A DNA stretch of 64,000 nucleotides from Microbacterium sp. Root553 (lineage in GTDB: Bacteria; Actinomycetota; Actinomycetes; Actinomycetales; Microbacteriaceae), in the NCBI RefSeq assembly GCF_001426995.1, contig NZ_LMFY01000001.1, positions 2,167,675 through 2,231,674 on the forward strand, read 5' to 3'. The notes below the pieces were generated by a model that ran no database searches, had not been told where the DNA came from, and saw only the letters and a program-made list of their open reading frames with translations. Position numbers and translations under genes: made by a program. Of the stretch, positions 33,826 through 42,979 are shown in pieces (the first letter of the stretch is position 1; each line of letters starts with the position of its first letter).

Positions 33826-33898
33826 GCACCTCTAGCTCAATCGGCAGAGCAACTGACTCTTAATCAGTGGGTTCTCGGTTCAAGTCCGAGGGGGTGCA
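33826..33898 (+). tRNA. tRNA-Lys (anticodon CUU)
   Basis: Cloverleaf: acceptor GCACCTC / GGGGTGC, D arm AGCTCAATCGGCAGAGC, anticodon arm CTGACTCTTAATCAG with loop CTCTTAA, T arm CTCGGTTCAAGTCCGAG, discriminator A. The 3' CCA is not encoded. TAATGT at 33792-33797 is a possible -10. Confidence 0.97.
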
Positions 33899-33904
33899 CG
33901 GATC

Positions 33905-33939
33905 AGCCTCGATGACTCTCGCCAGTCATCGGGGCTTTT
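33905..33939 (+). terminator. Rho-independent terminator of tRNA-Lys
   Basis: 13-bp stem AGCCTCGATGACT / AGTCATCGGGGCT with one G-T pair and a 6-nt loop, followed by TTTTC. Confidence 0.85.
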
Positions 33940-34009
33940 CTGCTTTCACGGCGATGCTGCCCGGAGCCGCACGCGTGCGCTACCTTGAGGCACACGCGAA
34001 GGGGTGGCG

Positions 34010-34423
34010 ATGCGGCGACGGATTATCGAGGGTGGGGCGGTGTTCGCCTGCGCGCTGCTCGCGCTGGTGCTGACGGGGTGCGCCGCCGGTTCTTCGGAGA
34101 CCGTCGACTACACCACGTCAGCCGTGACGCTCGCGCCCGGTTCGGCGCTGGTCGTGGACTTCGGAGAGATCAATCCCACGGTCGGCGACGAGTGGGTGAT
34201 CACGCGCGAACCGGATCCCGCCGTCCTCGATCCGGGTGCCGCCGACTCGCGTTATCTCGGTGAGGACGGGGAGGTCGGCGCGCCGAGCGAGTTCCGCTAT
34301 CGCTTCGCTCCGGTCGGACTCGGCACCACGGTGATCGAGTTCGAGTACCGGTTCCGCGGTGCCGTGCCCGACGAGGAGAGCGACCGGCGAAGCGCCGAGA
34401 TCACCGTGACGGTCAAGCAGTAG
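34010..34423 (+). CDS. Lipoprotein with a chagasin-like (inhibitor I42) domain
   Basis: 137 residues: signal peptide with lipobox LVLTGCAAG (Cys about 23), then an all-beta domain. GEINPTVGDEWVIT, EFRYRFAPVGLGTTVIEFEYRFR and a terminal ITVTVK strand follow the chagasin layout (N-P-T-x-G loop, G-x-G middle, aromatic strand). Chagasins inhibit papain-like cysteine proteases, but many bacterial members are untested. I chose the ATG after AAGGGG; a GTG two codons upstream is possible. TACCTT at 33981-33986 may be the -10. Domain call is moderate. Confidence 0.65.
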   Translation: MRRRIIEGGAVFACALLALVLTGCAAGSSETVDYTTSAVTLAPGSALVVDFGEINPTVGDEWVITREPDPAVLDPGAADSRYLGEDGEVGAPSEFRYRFAPVGLGTTVIEFEYRFRGAVPDEESDRRSAEITVTVKQ

Positions 34424-34441
34424 ACAGGCTGCGTCCTCGCC

Positions 34442-35668
34442 TCATGCGGCATCGCCCACCAGGATGGCCGCGGCATCTTCGGCGGCCGGGTCCTCGGGCT
34501 CGTCGTCGATGTGCGCCAGCGTCTTCCTGCCGAGGAGGATCGTCAACGCTGCCACCAGCACCGCGATCGCCGCCACCAGGTAGGGGACGGTGGCGCTGAA
34601 CGCGTGCCAGAGTGCCGCTGCGAGCGGCGGGGCGATCGCGCCACCGAGGAAGCGCACCGAGGAGTACGCCGACGACGCCACCGACCGGGGGAGGTCCGTC
34701 GCCTCCATGACGGCTTCCGTCAGCACGGTGTTCATCACTCCGAGCAGCAGACCGCCGATCACGATGCAGATGACCAGCGCGACCGCGGACTCGACGAGGA
34801 GGCCGGCGACGACGAGATCGAGCGCGAGGAGCGGGAGCACCAGGAGGATCACCCGGGTGCGCGGCATCCGACGCATGAGCATCGGTGCGACCCAGACGCT
34901 GGTGATGGCGAGAGCGAGGCCCCATCCGAAGAAGGTGAAGCCGATGCCCATCGCCCCGAACCCGAGGGGGAAGGGCGAGAACGCCAGCAGGATGAAGAAC
35001 CCGATGTTGTAGAAGAACGCCGCGGTGGCGAGCACCGCGAGGGCGGGACGCCCGAGGGCTTTGAAGGGCGCGGAGAAGGCGACGGGGGTGCGCTTCTCGC
35101 CGGGTCCCCGCAGGAGCACGAGCACGGCGAGGAAGGCGATCGCCATGAGCACCACGACTCCGAAGAACGGCGCGCGCCAGCTCTGCTCCCCGAGCAGACC
35201 GCCCAGCAGGGGCCCGATCGCGATGCCGAGGCCCAGGGCGGCCTCGTAGAGGATGATCGCCGCCGAGCTGCCGCCGGAGGCCGCCCCGACGATCGTCGCC
35301 AGGGCGGTGGAGATGAAGAGCGCATTGCCCAGCCCCCAGCCTGCACGGAAACCGATGACCGCGTCGACGCTGCCGCTGAGAGCGCAGAAGAGAGCGAAGA
35401 CCACGATCAGCGCGAGTCCGATCAGCAGGGTCTTCTTCGCGCCGATGCGCGAGGAGATCCAGCTGGTGACCAGCATGGCGAGCCCGGTCACCGCGAGATA
35501 GCTGGTGAATAGCAGCTCGGTCTCGAACGGGCTCGCCTGCAGGGACTCGGCGATCGCCGGGAGGATCGGGTCGACCAGGCCGATGCCCATGAAGGCGACC
35601 ACGCACGCGAACGCCACGGCCCAGACCTGTGCCGGCTGCTTCCATACGGAGGGGGTGGCGGTGCTCAC
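34442..35668 (-). CDS. MFS efflux transporter
   Basis: 408 residues with 12 predicted membrane helices. The loop motif SSRIGAKKTLLIG after helix 2 and LGLGIAIGPLLGGLLGE in helix 5 (motif C type, seen in antiporters) mark a drug:H+ antiporter of the 12-helix class. The GTG start has AGGAG 7 nt upstream and overlaps the marR stop by 4 nt, so regulator and pump are co-translated. Substrate unknown; its expression presumably responds to whatever ligand MarR binds. Confidence 0.87.
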   Translation of the reverse strand: MSTATPSVWKQPAQVWAVAFACVVAFMGIGLVDPILPAIAESLQASPFETELLFTSYLAVTGLAMLVTSWISSRIGAKKTLLIGLALIVVFALFCALSGSVDAVIGFRAGWGLGNALFISTALATIVGAASGGSSAAIILYEAALGLGIAIGPLLGGLLGEQSWRAPFFGVVVLMAIAFLAVLVLLRGPGEKRTPVAFSAPFKALGRPALAVLATAAFFYNIGFFILLAFSPFPLGFGAMGIGFTFFGWGLALAITSVWVAPMLMRRMPRTRVILLVLPLLALDLVVAGLLVESAVALVICIVIGGLLLGVMNTVLTEAVMEATDLPRSVASSAYSSVRFLGGAIAPPLAAALWHAFSATVPYLVAAIAVLVAALTILLGRKTLAHIDDEPEDPAAEDAAAILVGDAA

Positions 35669-36102
35669 TGTGCTGCTCCTGTCGGGTCGTTCGTGGTGTG
35701 CGCGGCGAGGATCTCCGCCGCGCGCGTGAGAATGCGCCAGTCCTCGTCTGCCAGCTCGGCGAAGCGCGGGGCCAGCGTGTCGCGGAATTCTGCGCGCCAT
35801 GCCTGCAGTGCGTCCGATCCCGCCTCGGTGATGGCGACCGCGGTCGCTCTAGAATCCTCCGCGACGGGGGAGCGGAGCACCAGACCGTCGCGCTCCAGGA
35901 CGCCGACGAGTCGTGTCATGCCCGGTTGCGTGGTGCGTGCGGCCGCGGCGAGCTCACCCACCCGTCGAGGCCCGGATCGCTCCAGCAGATTGAGTACCCG
36001 CCACTGGGCGGCGGGCGCGTCGTTTCCCGCGTCCTGGGCGGCGATGCGTCCGAGCGCGTATCCCGAGAGCACGAGGGAGGGGATGACATCCTGACGTTGC
36101 AT
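35665..36102 (-). CDS. MarR-family transcriptional regulator
   Basis: 145 residues. Winged helix over about 30-100: AAQWRVLNLLERSGPRRVGELAAAARTTQPGMTRLVGVLERDGLV, with the wing SPVAEDSRATAVAITEAG. It probably represses itself and the MFS gene that overlaps its stop. A symmetrical 30-bp dyad covers its start codon and its -10 hexamer, as expected for an autoregulated operon. The ATG lies 7 nt after TATACT, so the mRNA is probably leaderless. Confidence 0.9.
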   Translation of the reverse strand: MQRQDVIPSLVLSGYALGRIAAQDAGNDAPAAQWRVLNLLERSGPRRVGELAAAARTTQPGMTRLVGVLERDGLVLRSPVAEDSRATAVAITEAGSDALQAWRAEFRDTLAPRFAELADEDWRILTRAAEILAAHTTNDPTGAAQ

Positions 36103-36129
36103 ACCAGAAAGTATATACCCGATGGTATG
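36100..36129. promoter_or_regulatory. MarR operator over the marR promoter and start codon
   Basis: Outer arms CATACCA (36100-36106) and TGGTATG (36123-36129) share a centre with the inner palindrome GTATATAC (36111-36118). On the minus strand TATACT (36110-36115) ends 7 nt before the ATG. Binding would block both polymerase and the start site. Confidence 0.75.
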
Positions 36130-36153
36130 AATTGGATTCGGCGGTGATCGTGC

Positions 36154-36942
36154 TCAGCGTCGCGCGCCGGCGATCCGTGCCGAGAGCTGGTGCGCGTGCG
36201 CGAGCAGGATGCGTCCGAGCTCGGTGATCCGTTCCGGTCCGAACCGGAAGCCGACGCCCGTGAGGCTCAGCGCCCATTCCGGGCGACCCGTCCGGTCGAA
36301 CACCGCAGCGCCCAGTCCCCAGCTGCCTTCCACGATCAGGCCGGGGTTCACGGCGTATCCGCGCTCCTTCGTCTCGGCGAGCCGAGTGCGCAGGGCGCTC
36401 GTGCCGTGCGTGCGACCCCATGTGCTCTCCAGCTCCGGATGCCGCTCCAGGTATGCGTCCACATCGTGGTCGGGCAGGAAGGCGAGGATGGCGAGTCCGG
36501 CGCTGGCGACGCCGAGGGGGAACCGCACGCCCTCGCTCAGCACGAAGGAGCGGATCGGGAACGAGCCCTCCTCGCGCACGAGGCACACCGTCTCGTCCGC
36601 GCGGCGCACCGAGAGGAACGCGCTCTCCTCGGTCTTCACCGCGAGCGAGCGGACGATGTCACGCGCCAGTCCGGTCACGTCGTAGCGGGTCGCCGCCACC
36701 GACCCCATCAGGAACAGCTCGGGACCGGGCATCCATCGGGCGCTCACCTCGTCGCGGTCGACCAGCCCCTCGACGCGCAGGGCGGACAGGAGCCGGTGCG
36801 CGGTGGACCGCGACAGGTCCGCGGTGCGCGCGAGGTCCACCACCGAGGCACCGTCCGCGCCGCTCGCCGTGACCGCGCGAAGGAGCCTCGCTGCTCGGGC
36901 GATCGCCTGCGTGCCGGGAACGACCTGGGCTGGTTTGTCCAT
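36154..36942 (-). CDS. IclR-family transcriptional regulator
   Basis: 262 residues. N-terminal winged helix (about 12-75: AIARAARLLRAV, VVDLARTADLSRSTAHRLLSAL) and an effector domain with GVASAGLAILAFLPD and KERGYAVNPG. It lies divergent from the CoA-transferase/thiolase operon, so it most likely controls it in response to a keto-acid or aromatic breakdown product, as PcaR/PcaU-type IclR proteins do. The ATG is 7 nt from a TAGCGT hexamer; the longer open frame upstream is not supported. Confidence 0.9.
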   Translation of the reverse strand: MDKPAQVVPGTQAIARAARLLRAVTASGADGASVVDLARTADLSRSTAHRLLSALRVEGLVDRDEVSARWMPGPELFLMGSVAATRYDVTGLARDIVRSLAVKTEESAFLSVRRADETVCLVREEGSFPIRSFVLSEGVRFPLGVASAGLAILAFLPDHDVDAYLERHPELESTWGRTHGTSALRTRLAETKERGYAVNPGLIVEGSWGLGAAVFDRTGRPEWALSLTGVGFRFGPERITELGRILLAHAHQLSARIAGARR

Positions 36943-36949
36943 GATGTGG

Positions 36950-36955
36950 ACGCTA
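36950..36955 (-). promoter_or_regulatory. Leaderless-type -10 of the iclR gene
   Basis: Minus-strand TAGCGT, 7 nt before the ATG. The 104-bp divergent region should hold the IclR operator, but I found no clear dyad. Confidence 0.45.
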
Positions 36956-37046
36956 CGGGGAGATACGCCCACATCGCAAGCGGCGCTCTTCCCGATCGCG
37001 CGGTGCGGAGGGATGCTGGAGACAGCCACCCTTCGAAGGAGCACGC

Positions 37047-37820
37047 GTGATCGACAAACACTGGGCCTCTGCGGCCGACGCCGTCGCCGACATCTCGGAC
37101 GGCTCCTCGCTCGCGGTCGGCGGGTTCGGGCTCTCCGGCAATCCGATCGCGCTGATCGAGGCGCTCCTCGCACAGGGGACGAAGGATCTGAGCGTGGTGA
37201 GCAACAACTGCGGGGTCGACGACTGGGGTCTCGGGGTGCTGCTCGCCGCCCAGCGCATCCGCAAGATGACCTCGTCGTACGTGGGCGAGAACCGCGAGTT
37301 CGAGCGGCAGTTCCTCTCGGGCGAGCTGGAGCTCGAGCTGACGCCGCAGGGCACGCTCGCGGAGAAGCTGCGGGCGGGCGGATCGGGTATCGCCGCCTTC
37401 TTCACGCAGACCGGGGTGGGGACCCAGGTCGCCGAGGGCGGGCTGCCTCGACGCTACGCACCCGACGGGTCCGTCGCCGTCGCTTCGCCCGTCAAGGACG
37501 TGCGCACCTTCGACAACGGCCAGGGGCCGCGGGAGTATGTGCTCGAGGAGGCCATCACGACGGACTTCTCGCTCGTGCACGCGCTGGCCGGCGACCGGCA
37601 CGGCAATCTGGTCTTCAACAAGGCTGCACGCAACTTCAACCCGCTCGCCGCGATGGCCGGACGCATCTGCATCGCACAGGTCGAGGAGCTCGTGGAACCC
37701 GGGGAGCTCGACCCCGATCGCATCCATCTTCCCGGTGTGTTCGTGCACCGCGTGGTCGAGGTGGGCCGCGACATCCCCAAGCGCATCGAGCGACGTACGG
37801 TCGCCACGGAAGGATCCTGA
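37047..37820 (+). CDS. scoA: 3-oxoacid CoA-transferase subunit A
   Basis: Alpha subunit of an enzyme that moves CoA from succinyl-CoA to a 3-keto acid (acetoacetate or 3-oxoadipate). 257 residues: [16 protein letters not shown]oA-binding loop (about 26-41), [47 protein letters not shown] start with GAAGGA upstream. Followed after 1 bp by subunit B and then a thiolase. The set could close the beta-ketoadipate pathway or use acetoacetate; no ring-cleavage gene is nearby to decide. Confidence 0.92.
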   Translation: MIDKHWASAADAVADISDGSSLAVGGFGLSGNPIALIEALLAQGTKDLSVVSNNCGVDDWGLGVLLAAQRIRKMTSSYVGENREFERQFLSGELELELTPQGTLAEKLRAGGSGIAAFFTQTGVGTQVAEGGLPRRYAPDGSVAVASPVKDVRTFDNGQGPREYVLEEAITTDFSLVHALAGDRHGNLVFNKAARNFNPLAAMAGRICIAQVEELVEPGELDPDRIHLPGVFVHRVVEVGRDIPKRIERRTVATEGS

Positions 37821-37821
37821 C

Positions 37822-38496
37822 ATGGCTCTCACCCGAGACGAGATGGCCGCGAGGGCGGCAGCAGAACTGCAGGACGGGTCGTACGTGAACCTCGGGATCG
37901 GACTGCCCACGCTGGTCCCCAATCACGTGCCCGACGCGGTCACCGTGGTGCTGCAGTCCGAGAACGGCATTCTGGGTGTCGGCCCGTATCCGCGCGAGGA
38001 CGCCGTGGATCCCGACCTCATCAACGCCGGTAAGGAGACCGTGACCGTGCGTCCGGGGGCGGCGTTCTTCGACTCGGCGACGAGTTTCGGGATGATCCGA
38101 GGCGGCAAGATCGACGCGGCCATCCTCGGGGCGATGCAGGTGTCGGCGACGGGCGACCTCGCGAACTGGATGATCCCGGGGAAGATGGTCAAGGGTCCTG
38201 GCGGTGCGATGGACCTCGTGCACGGGGCCGCTCGCGTCATCGTCCTCATGGAGCATGTGGCGCGGGACGGATCCGCCAAGATCGTCGACTCCTGTTCGCT
38301 GCCGCTCACAGGTCGCGGCGTCGTCGACCGGATCATCACCGATCTGGCCGTGATCGACGTCACCGGCGAAGGGCTCGTGCTCGTCGAGACCGCACCGGGC
38401 GTGAGCGTGGAGCAGGTCGTCGACGCGACCGAACCTCCCCTGATCATCGCCGATGACCTGCTGAACACGAACACGAACACGAACACGGAGAGCTGA
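37822..38496 (+). CDS. scoB: 3-oxoacid CoA-transferase subunit B
   Basis: Beta subunit carrying the catalytic glutamate, Glu47 in [12 protein letters not shown], which forms the glutamyl-CoA thioester. 224 residues; other conserved parts are [27 protein letters not shown] and GAMDLVHGA. Start is the ATG after AAGGATCCTGAC. The C-terminus carries four Asn-Thr pairs encoded by a perfect hexanucleotide repeat, which looks like replication slippage and is probably disordered. Confidence 0.92.
   Translation: MALTRDEMAARAAAELQDGSYVNLGIGLPTLVPNHVPDAVTVVLQSENGILGVGPYPREDAVDPDLINAGKETVTVRPGAAFFDSATSFGMIRGGKIDAAILGAMQVSATGDLANWMIPGKMVKGPGGAMDLVHGAARVIVLMEHVARDGSAKIVDSCSLPLTGRGVVDRIITDLAVIDVTGEGLVLVETAPGVSVEQVVDATEPPLIIADDLLNTNTNTNTES
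38463..38486 (+). repeat. Hexanucleotide microsatellite at the 3' end of scoB
   Basis: GAACAC repeated four times without error; in frame it codes for alternating Asn and Thr. Copy-number change would alter tail length without a frameshift. Confidence 0.85.
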
Positions 38497-38498
38497 AG

Positions 38499-39713
38499 AT
38501 GACATCGACCGACCGGTCCACGAACCCGGCCGCCGACCACGACATCGTGATCGTCGCCGCCGCCCGCACCCCGCAGGGGCGCCTCAAGGGACAGCTGGCG
38601 AGCTTCACGGCGGTGCAGCTCGGAGCCCTCGCGATCCGCGGCGCGCTGGAGCAGGCATCCGTGCCGCCCGACGTCGTCGACGCCGTGATCGTGGGGCAGG
38701 TGCTCGCCGCAGGCTCGGGGCAGAATGCCGCAAGGCAGGCGGCCATCGGCGCGGGCATCGGATGGGACGTCCCCGCGCACTCGGTGAACAAGGTCTGCCT
38801 CTCGGGGCTGACGGCGATCATCGACGCGGCACGGATGATCCGCACCGGAGACGCCACCGTGGTGGTCGCGGCCGGCATGGAGTCGATGACCCGCGCACCG
38901 CACCTGCTCATGGGCTCGCGCGACGGATGGACCTACGGCAGCGTGGAGGTTCTCGACCACATGGCGTACGACGGCCTGACCGACGCCTACGACCAGGAGA
39001 GCATGGGGGCATCGACCGAGCGTCACAACGCCCGCTTCGACCTCACCCGCCGTGCGCAGGACGAGGTCGCCGCGCTGTCGCATCAGCGGGCCGCGTCCGC
39101 GCAGGCCGCCGGGGTCTTCGACGACGAGATCGTTCCCGTCTCGGTGCCGCAGCGCCGGGGCGAGGCGCTGACGGTCACGGCGGACGAGGGCATCCGTCCC
39201 GACACCACGGTCGAGTCGCTGGGCACGCTTCGTGCGGCCTTCACGGAAGGCGGATCCATCACCGCGGGCAACTCGTCGCAGATCTCCGACGGGGCCTCCG
39301 CGGTCGTGGTGACCACCAGGGAGACGGCGGATCGACACGGATGGCCTGTGCTGGTGGCCGTCGGCGCCAGCGGTCAGACGGCGGGGCCGGACAACTCCCT
39401 GCAGGCGCAGCCCGCGCGCGCGATCAAGCGGGCCTGCGAGAAGCAGGGGATCGAGCCGTCCGATCTCGACCTCGTCGAGATCAACGAGGCGTTCGGGGCG
39501 GTCGTCGCGCGCTCGCAGACGGAACTCAGGCTGTCGAGCGACATCGTGAACATCCACGGCGGCGGCATCGCCATCGGTCACCCGATCGGCGCGTCGGGGA
39601 CGCGACTGGTCGTCCACGTCGCCCATGAACTGGCGCGGCGGGGAGCGGGGACGGCTGCGGTGGCCTTGTGCGGAGGCGGCGGTCAGGGGGAGGCGCTGAT
39701 CCTCACCCGGTGA
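38499..39713 (+). CDS. Acetyl-CoA acetyltransferase (thiolase)
   Basis: 404 residues with all thiolase active-site residues: nucleophile Cys100 (NKVCLSGL), His361 (GGGIAIGHPIGASG) and Cys391 (ALCGGGGQGEA). It either splits acetoacetyl-CoA made by ScoAB into two acetyl-CoA or acts on 3-oxoadipyl-CoA (pcaF-like). The sequence looks closer to acetoacetyl-CoA thiolases, which favours ketone-body use. It starts 2 bp after scoB, with GAGAGCTGAAG as ribosome site. Confidence 0.92.
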   Translation: MTSTDRSTNPAADHDIVIVAAARTPQGRLKGQLASFTAVQLGALAIRGALEQASVPPDVVDAVIVGQVLAAGSGQNAARQAAIGAGIGWDVPAHSVNKVCLSGLTAIIDAARMIRTGDATVVVAAGMESMTRAPHLLMGSRDGWTYGSVEVLDHMAYDGLTDAYDQESMGASTERHNARFDLTRRAQDEVAALSHQRAASAQAAGVFDDEIVPVSVPQRRGEALTVTADEGIRPDTTVESLGTLRAAFTEGGSITAGNSSQISDGASAVVVTTRETADRHGWPVLVAVGASGQTAGPDNSLQAQPARAIKRACEKQGIEPSDLDLVEINEAFGAVVARSQTELRLSSDIVNIHGGGIAIGHPIGASGTRLVVHVAHELARRGAGTAAVALCGGGGQGEALILTR

Positions 39714-39716
39714 GCA

Positions 39717-39986
39717 TCAGCGCTTGATCGGCTTGATGCCCTTCTTCGCGTCCTTCTCCTGCTGCTTCTGCTGCTTCGCGTAGACGGGGGAGTCGGGCGA
39801 GACCGGGCGACCCTGCTTGGCGCGCCGCGTATCGATCGCGGCGCCGATCGCGAGGGCCATCGTGATGCCCCAGCTCACCCAGGCGAGAGCGGACCGCCAC
39901 GTCAGCTTCGTTTCGCGAGAGCCGCGGAGCAGGTTCGCCCCGGTCATGAGAGATCCGAGGAGTCCGGTACCCGTGAGGTAGTTCAT
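39717..39986 (-). CDS. Small single-span membrane protein
   Basis: 89 residues: one membrane helix (about 32-50), then a hydrophilic tail rich in Lys and Gln ending KKGIKPIKR. The function is unknown. Only 3 bp separate its stop from the thiolase stop. A leaderless-type TAGCGT precedes the ATG, which supports it as a real gene. Confidence 0.65.
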   Translation of the reverse strand: MNYLTGTGLLGSLMTGANLLRGSRETKLTWRSALAWVSWGITMALAIGAAIDTRRAKQGRPVSPDSPVYAKQQKQQEKDAKKGIKPIKR

Positions 39987-39992
39987 ACCCTC

Positions 39993-39998
39993 ACGCTA
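39993..39998 (-). promoter_or_regulatory. Leaderless-type -10 of the gene at 39717-39986
   Basis: Minus-strand TAGCGT, 6 nt before the ATG. Confidence 0.45.
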
Positions 39999-40091
39999 CC
40001 CGGCCGAGTCCGTCGACGCTCCTGCTTGACAACCGGGCGACGCGCCTGGCATGCGGCAGCGCTCGCCCAGCCGTCGTTCGGATCGCCGCGC

Positions 40092-40097
40092 TATCAT
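40092..40097 (+). promoter_or_regulatory. Possible -10 of the MFS gene at 40209
   Basis: TATCAT; initiation just downstream would give a leader of about 105 nt. A TTGACA at 40026-40031 is too distant to pair with it. The rest of the 222-bp gap holds nothing else I can support. Confidence 0.35.
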
Positions 40098-40208
40098 GGG
40101 GGAGTCGCGGCTGGTCCGCGGCCGCAATCCGTGTATCTACCGGCCGCCGGCACTCCGGCGGACAGCGGCGGCACCCGACCCCGCGTCCGCGGACGCGCGA
40201 GAGCCACG

Positions 40209-41477
40209 ATGAGTCACGTCACCCCCACCCCGCAGCGCTCACCCCGTTCGACCGCAGAGGGGCCGGGACTGCTCCGCATCGCGGGCCTTCCCTATTTCCT
40301 GATCGCGTTCATCGCCCGCCTCCCGTTCGCGATGATGGTCGTCGGCGTCCTGACGGTCGTCGTCTCGGCGCGAGGCTCCCTGTCGCTCGGCGGACTCACC
40401 TCCGCCGCGGTGGGCCTCGGCACCGCATGCTTCGGTCCGCTGCTCGGCGCCGCGGCCGACCGGTTCGGCCAGCGCACGGTGCTGCTGATCCTCGCCCTCG
40501 CCAACGGCGCGATGCTCGTGGTCTTCACGCTCGTCGTCTACACGGGCGCGGCCGACGCGCTGGTCCTCGTCTCCGCGTTCGGCATCGGGGCGACGGCACC
40601 GCAGGTCGCCCCCATGTCGCGGTCGCGGCTCGTGACGATGATCGCGGACCGCATGCCGGAGGCCGTGCGCCCCCGGACGGTATCGGGAACCATGGCGTAC
40701 GAGTCCGCGGCCGACGAGACCGTGTTCGTCTTCGGACCTTTCCTCGTCGGCATCCTCGCCTCCGTGCTCGCGCCCTGGGCGCCGCTCATCGGAGCCGCCG
40801 CTCTGACGGTGGTGTTCGTCGGCGCCTTCGCCCTGCACCCGAGCGCACGCGTGGTCTCGGTGCACCGTGGCGTCGACGGACGAGCGCCGTCCGCGGTCTC
40901 GGAGCTCTTCACCCCGCGCGTGCTCATCGTCGTCGTCGGCATCCTCGGCGTCGGCATGTTCTTCGGGACGATGCTCACCGCGCTGACCTCCTTCATGGCG
41001 GACCGCGGCGCCCCCGAGCAGGCGGGCCTGCTCTACGGGGTCATGGGGGTCGGCTCCGCCATCCTCGCGCTCGGCGTGGCCTGGCTTCCCGCTCGGTTCT
41101 CGCTGCGGGCGCGCTGGCTGGCGTTCTCCGGCATCCTGCTCGGGGGGAGCCTGCTCCTGCTGCGCGTCGACACCCCGGAGCTCATGATGCTCGCCCTCGC
41201 GATCATGGGGATCGGGATCGGCCCGACCCTGGTCACCCAGTACAGCTTCGGGGCCGCGCGCAGTCCGCTCGGTCGCTCCGCGACGGTGATGACCATGCTC
41301 GGCTCCGGCATCGTCGTCGGCCAGTCGCTCGGGGCCGCGGTCGCGGGAGAGCTCGCGGAGAGCGCAGGGACGACCAGTGCGCTCGTGCTCCCGATCATCG
41401 CCGCGTCGGTAGCGTTCGCGGCGGGGCTTGTCAACTGGCGACTGAGCGCCGCCGAACCTCGCGTAGCCTCGGTCTGA
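40209..41477 (+). CDS. MFS transporter
   Basis: 422 residues, about 12 membrane helices, with AADRFGQRTVLLILAL after helix 2 (motif A type). The layout resembles actinobacterial exporters of unknown substrate. The ATG at 40209 is the first Met of the hydrophobic region; the longer frame upstream is not supported by a ribosome site. It precedes otsA by 48 bp on the same strand; any link to trehalose is speculative. Confidence 0.82.
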   Translation: MSHVTPTPQRSPRSTAEGPGLLRIAGLPYFLIAFIARLPFAMMVVGVLTVVVSARGSLSLGGLTSAAVGLGTACFGPLLGAAADRFGQRTVLLILALANGAMLVVFTLVVYTGAADALVLVSAFGIGATAPQVAPMSRSRLVTMIADRMPEAVRPRTVSGTMAYESAADETVFVFGPFLVGILASVLAPWAPLIGAAALTVVFVGAFALHPSARVVSVHRGVDGRAPSAVSELFTPRVLIVVVGILGVGMFFGTMLTALTSFMADRGAPEQAGLLYGVMGVGSAILALGVAWLPARFSLRARWLAFSGILLGGSLLLLRVDTPELMMLALAIMGIGIGPTLVTQYSFGAARSPLGRSATVMTMLGSGIVVGQSLGAAVAGELAESAGTTSALVLPIIAASVAFAAGLVNWRLSAAEPRVASV

Positions 41478-41525
41478 GCTTCGGTAGCCTGAGAAGCACA
41501 CCTTCCAGCGTCAGGAGATCTCGCC

Positions 41526-42935
41526 ATGTCAGACGCAGAATTCGTCGTCGTCGCCAACCGACTGCCCGTAGACCGGGTCGTGGGCATCGACGGCGTGGAA
41601 GAGTGGCGGACGTCGCCCGGCGGACTCGTCGCGGCCCTCGAGCCGATGATGCGCACTGCGCACGGCGCGTGGGTGGGATGGCCCGGCCAGCCGGATGTGC
41701 ACCTCGACCGCTTCGAGATCAACGGCATCGACCTCGTGCCCGTCGCGCTCAGCGCGGAAGAAGTGGCCGACTACTACGAGGGCTTCGCGAACGACACGAT
41801 CTGGCCGCTGTACCATGATGTGATCGCGCCGCCCCAGTACCACCGCGAATGGTGGGACGCCTATGTCAAGGTCAACCGGCGCTTCGCCGAGGCCGCGGCC
41901 TCCGTGGCAGCGCCGAACGCCACGGTCTGGGTGCACGACTACCAGCTGCAGCTCGTGCCGCAGATGGTCCGCGAGCTGCGGGACGACGTGACGATCGGCT
42001 ACTTCCACCACATCCCGTTCCCGGCCCACGGCCTGTACGCGCAGCTGCCGTGGCGAGACCAGGTGCTCACCGGTCTGCTGGGCGCCGACGTCATCGGCTT
42101 CCAGCGCGCGCAGGACGCGACGTACTTCCTCACCGCCGTGCGGCGGCGGCTGCGCCACGAGGTCAAGGGATCCGCGGTCGCCGTTCCCACGCCCGACGGC
42201 GGCACGCGCACCGCCCTGGCGAAGGCGTTCCCGATCTCCATCGACACCGAGCCGTACCTCGAACTCGCCGCACGCCCCGAGGTGCGGGCTCGTGCGGCCG
42301 AGATCCGCGCCAGCCTCGGCAACCCCAAGAAGATCCTGCTCGGCGTCGATCGACTCGATTACACCAAAGGCATCCGGCACCGCATCAAGGCCTACGGGGA
42401 GCTGCTCGACGACGGCATCCTGAGCGTCGAGGACATCACCTTCGTGCAGGTCGCCAGTCCGAGTCGGGAGCGGGTGGACGCCTATGTGCACCTGCGGGAC
42501 GAGATCGAGCTCGCGGTGGGCCGGATCAACGGCGACCACGACACGATGGGCCACACCGCCATCCGCTACCTGCATCAGGGCTACCCGCGTGAAGAGATGG
42601 TCGCGCTGTATCTCGCCGCCGACGTCATGCTCGTGACGGCGCTGCGTGACGGCATGAACCTGGTCGCGAAGGAGTACGTCGCGACCAGGGCGGACAACCG
42701 CGGGGTGCTCGTGCTCAGCGAGTTCACCGGTGCCGCGGACGAGCTGCGTCAGGCGGTGCGGGTCAATCCGCACGATATCGCGGGCCTCAAGGACGCGATC
42801 ATGACGGCGGTCGAGATGACTCCGTCGGAGCAGGGCAAGCGGATGCGGTCGCTGCGTCGGCGCGTGCTCGAGAACGACGTGAACGCCTGGTCGTCGTCGT
42901 TCCTGCGTGCGCTCGCGGAGGTCCGCGGGTCCTGA
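41526..42935 (+). CDS. otsA: Alpha,alpha-trehalose-phosphate synthase
   Basis: GT20 glycosyltransferase joining UDP- or GDP-glucose to glucose-6-phosphate, the first step of trehalose synthesis for osmotic and desiccation tolerance. 469 residues: [64 protein letters not shown] and the C-terminal [13 protein letters not shown] with the donor-binding [22 protein letters not shown] sets the ATG. otsB follows after 44 bp. Confidence 0.96.
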   Translation: MSDAEFVVVANRLPVDRVVGIDGVEEWRTSPGGLVAALEPMMRTAHGAWVGWPGQPDVHLDRFEINGIDLVPVALSAEEVADYYEGFANDTIWPLYHDVIAPPQYHREWWDAYVKVNRRFAEAAASVAAPNATVWVHDYQLQLVPQMVRELRDDVTIGYFHHIPFPAHGLYAQLPWRDQVLTGLLGADVIGFQRAQDATYFLTAVRRRLRHEVKGSAVAVPTPDGGTRTALAKAFPISIDTEPYLELAARPEVRARAAEIRASLGNPKKILLGVDRLDYTKGIRHRIKAYGELLDDGILSVEDITFVQVASPSRERVDAYVHLRDEIELAVGRINGDHDTMGHTAIRYLHQGYPREEMVALYLAADVMLVTALRDGMNLVAKEYVATRADNRGVLVLSEFTGAADELRQAVRVNPHDIAGLKDAIMTAVEMTPSEQGKRMRSLRRRVLENDVNAWSSSFLRALAEVRGS

Positions 42936-42979
42936 CCGCGGCATCCATACTGGAGGGACCCGCCTCGATTGGAGACCCT

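Noticed and set aside
40026..40031. TTGACA as a -35 element
   Set aside because: No -10 at a workable distance; the nearest candidate, TATCAT at 40092, is about 60 bp away.
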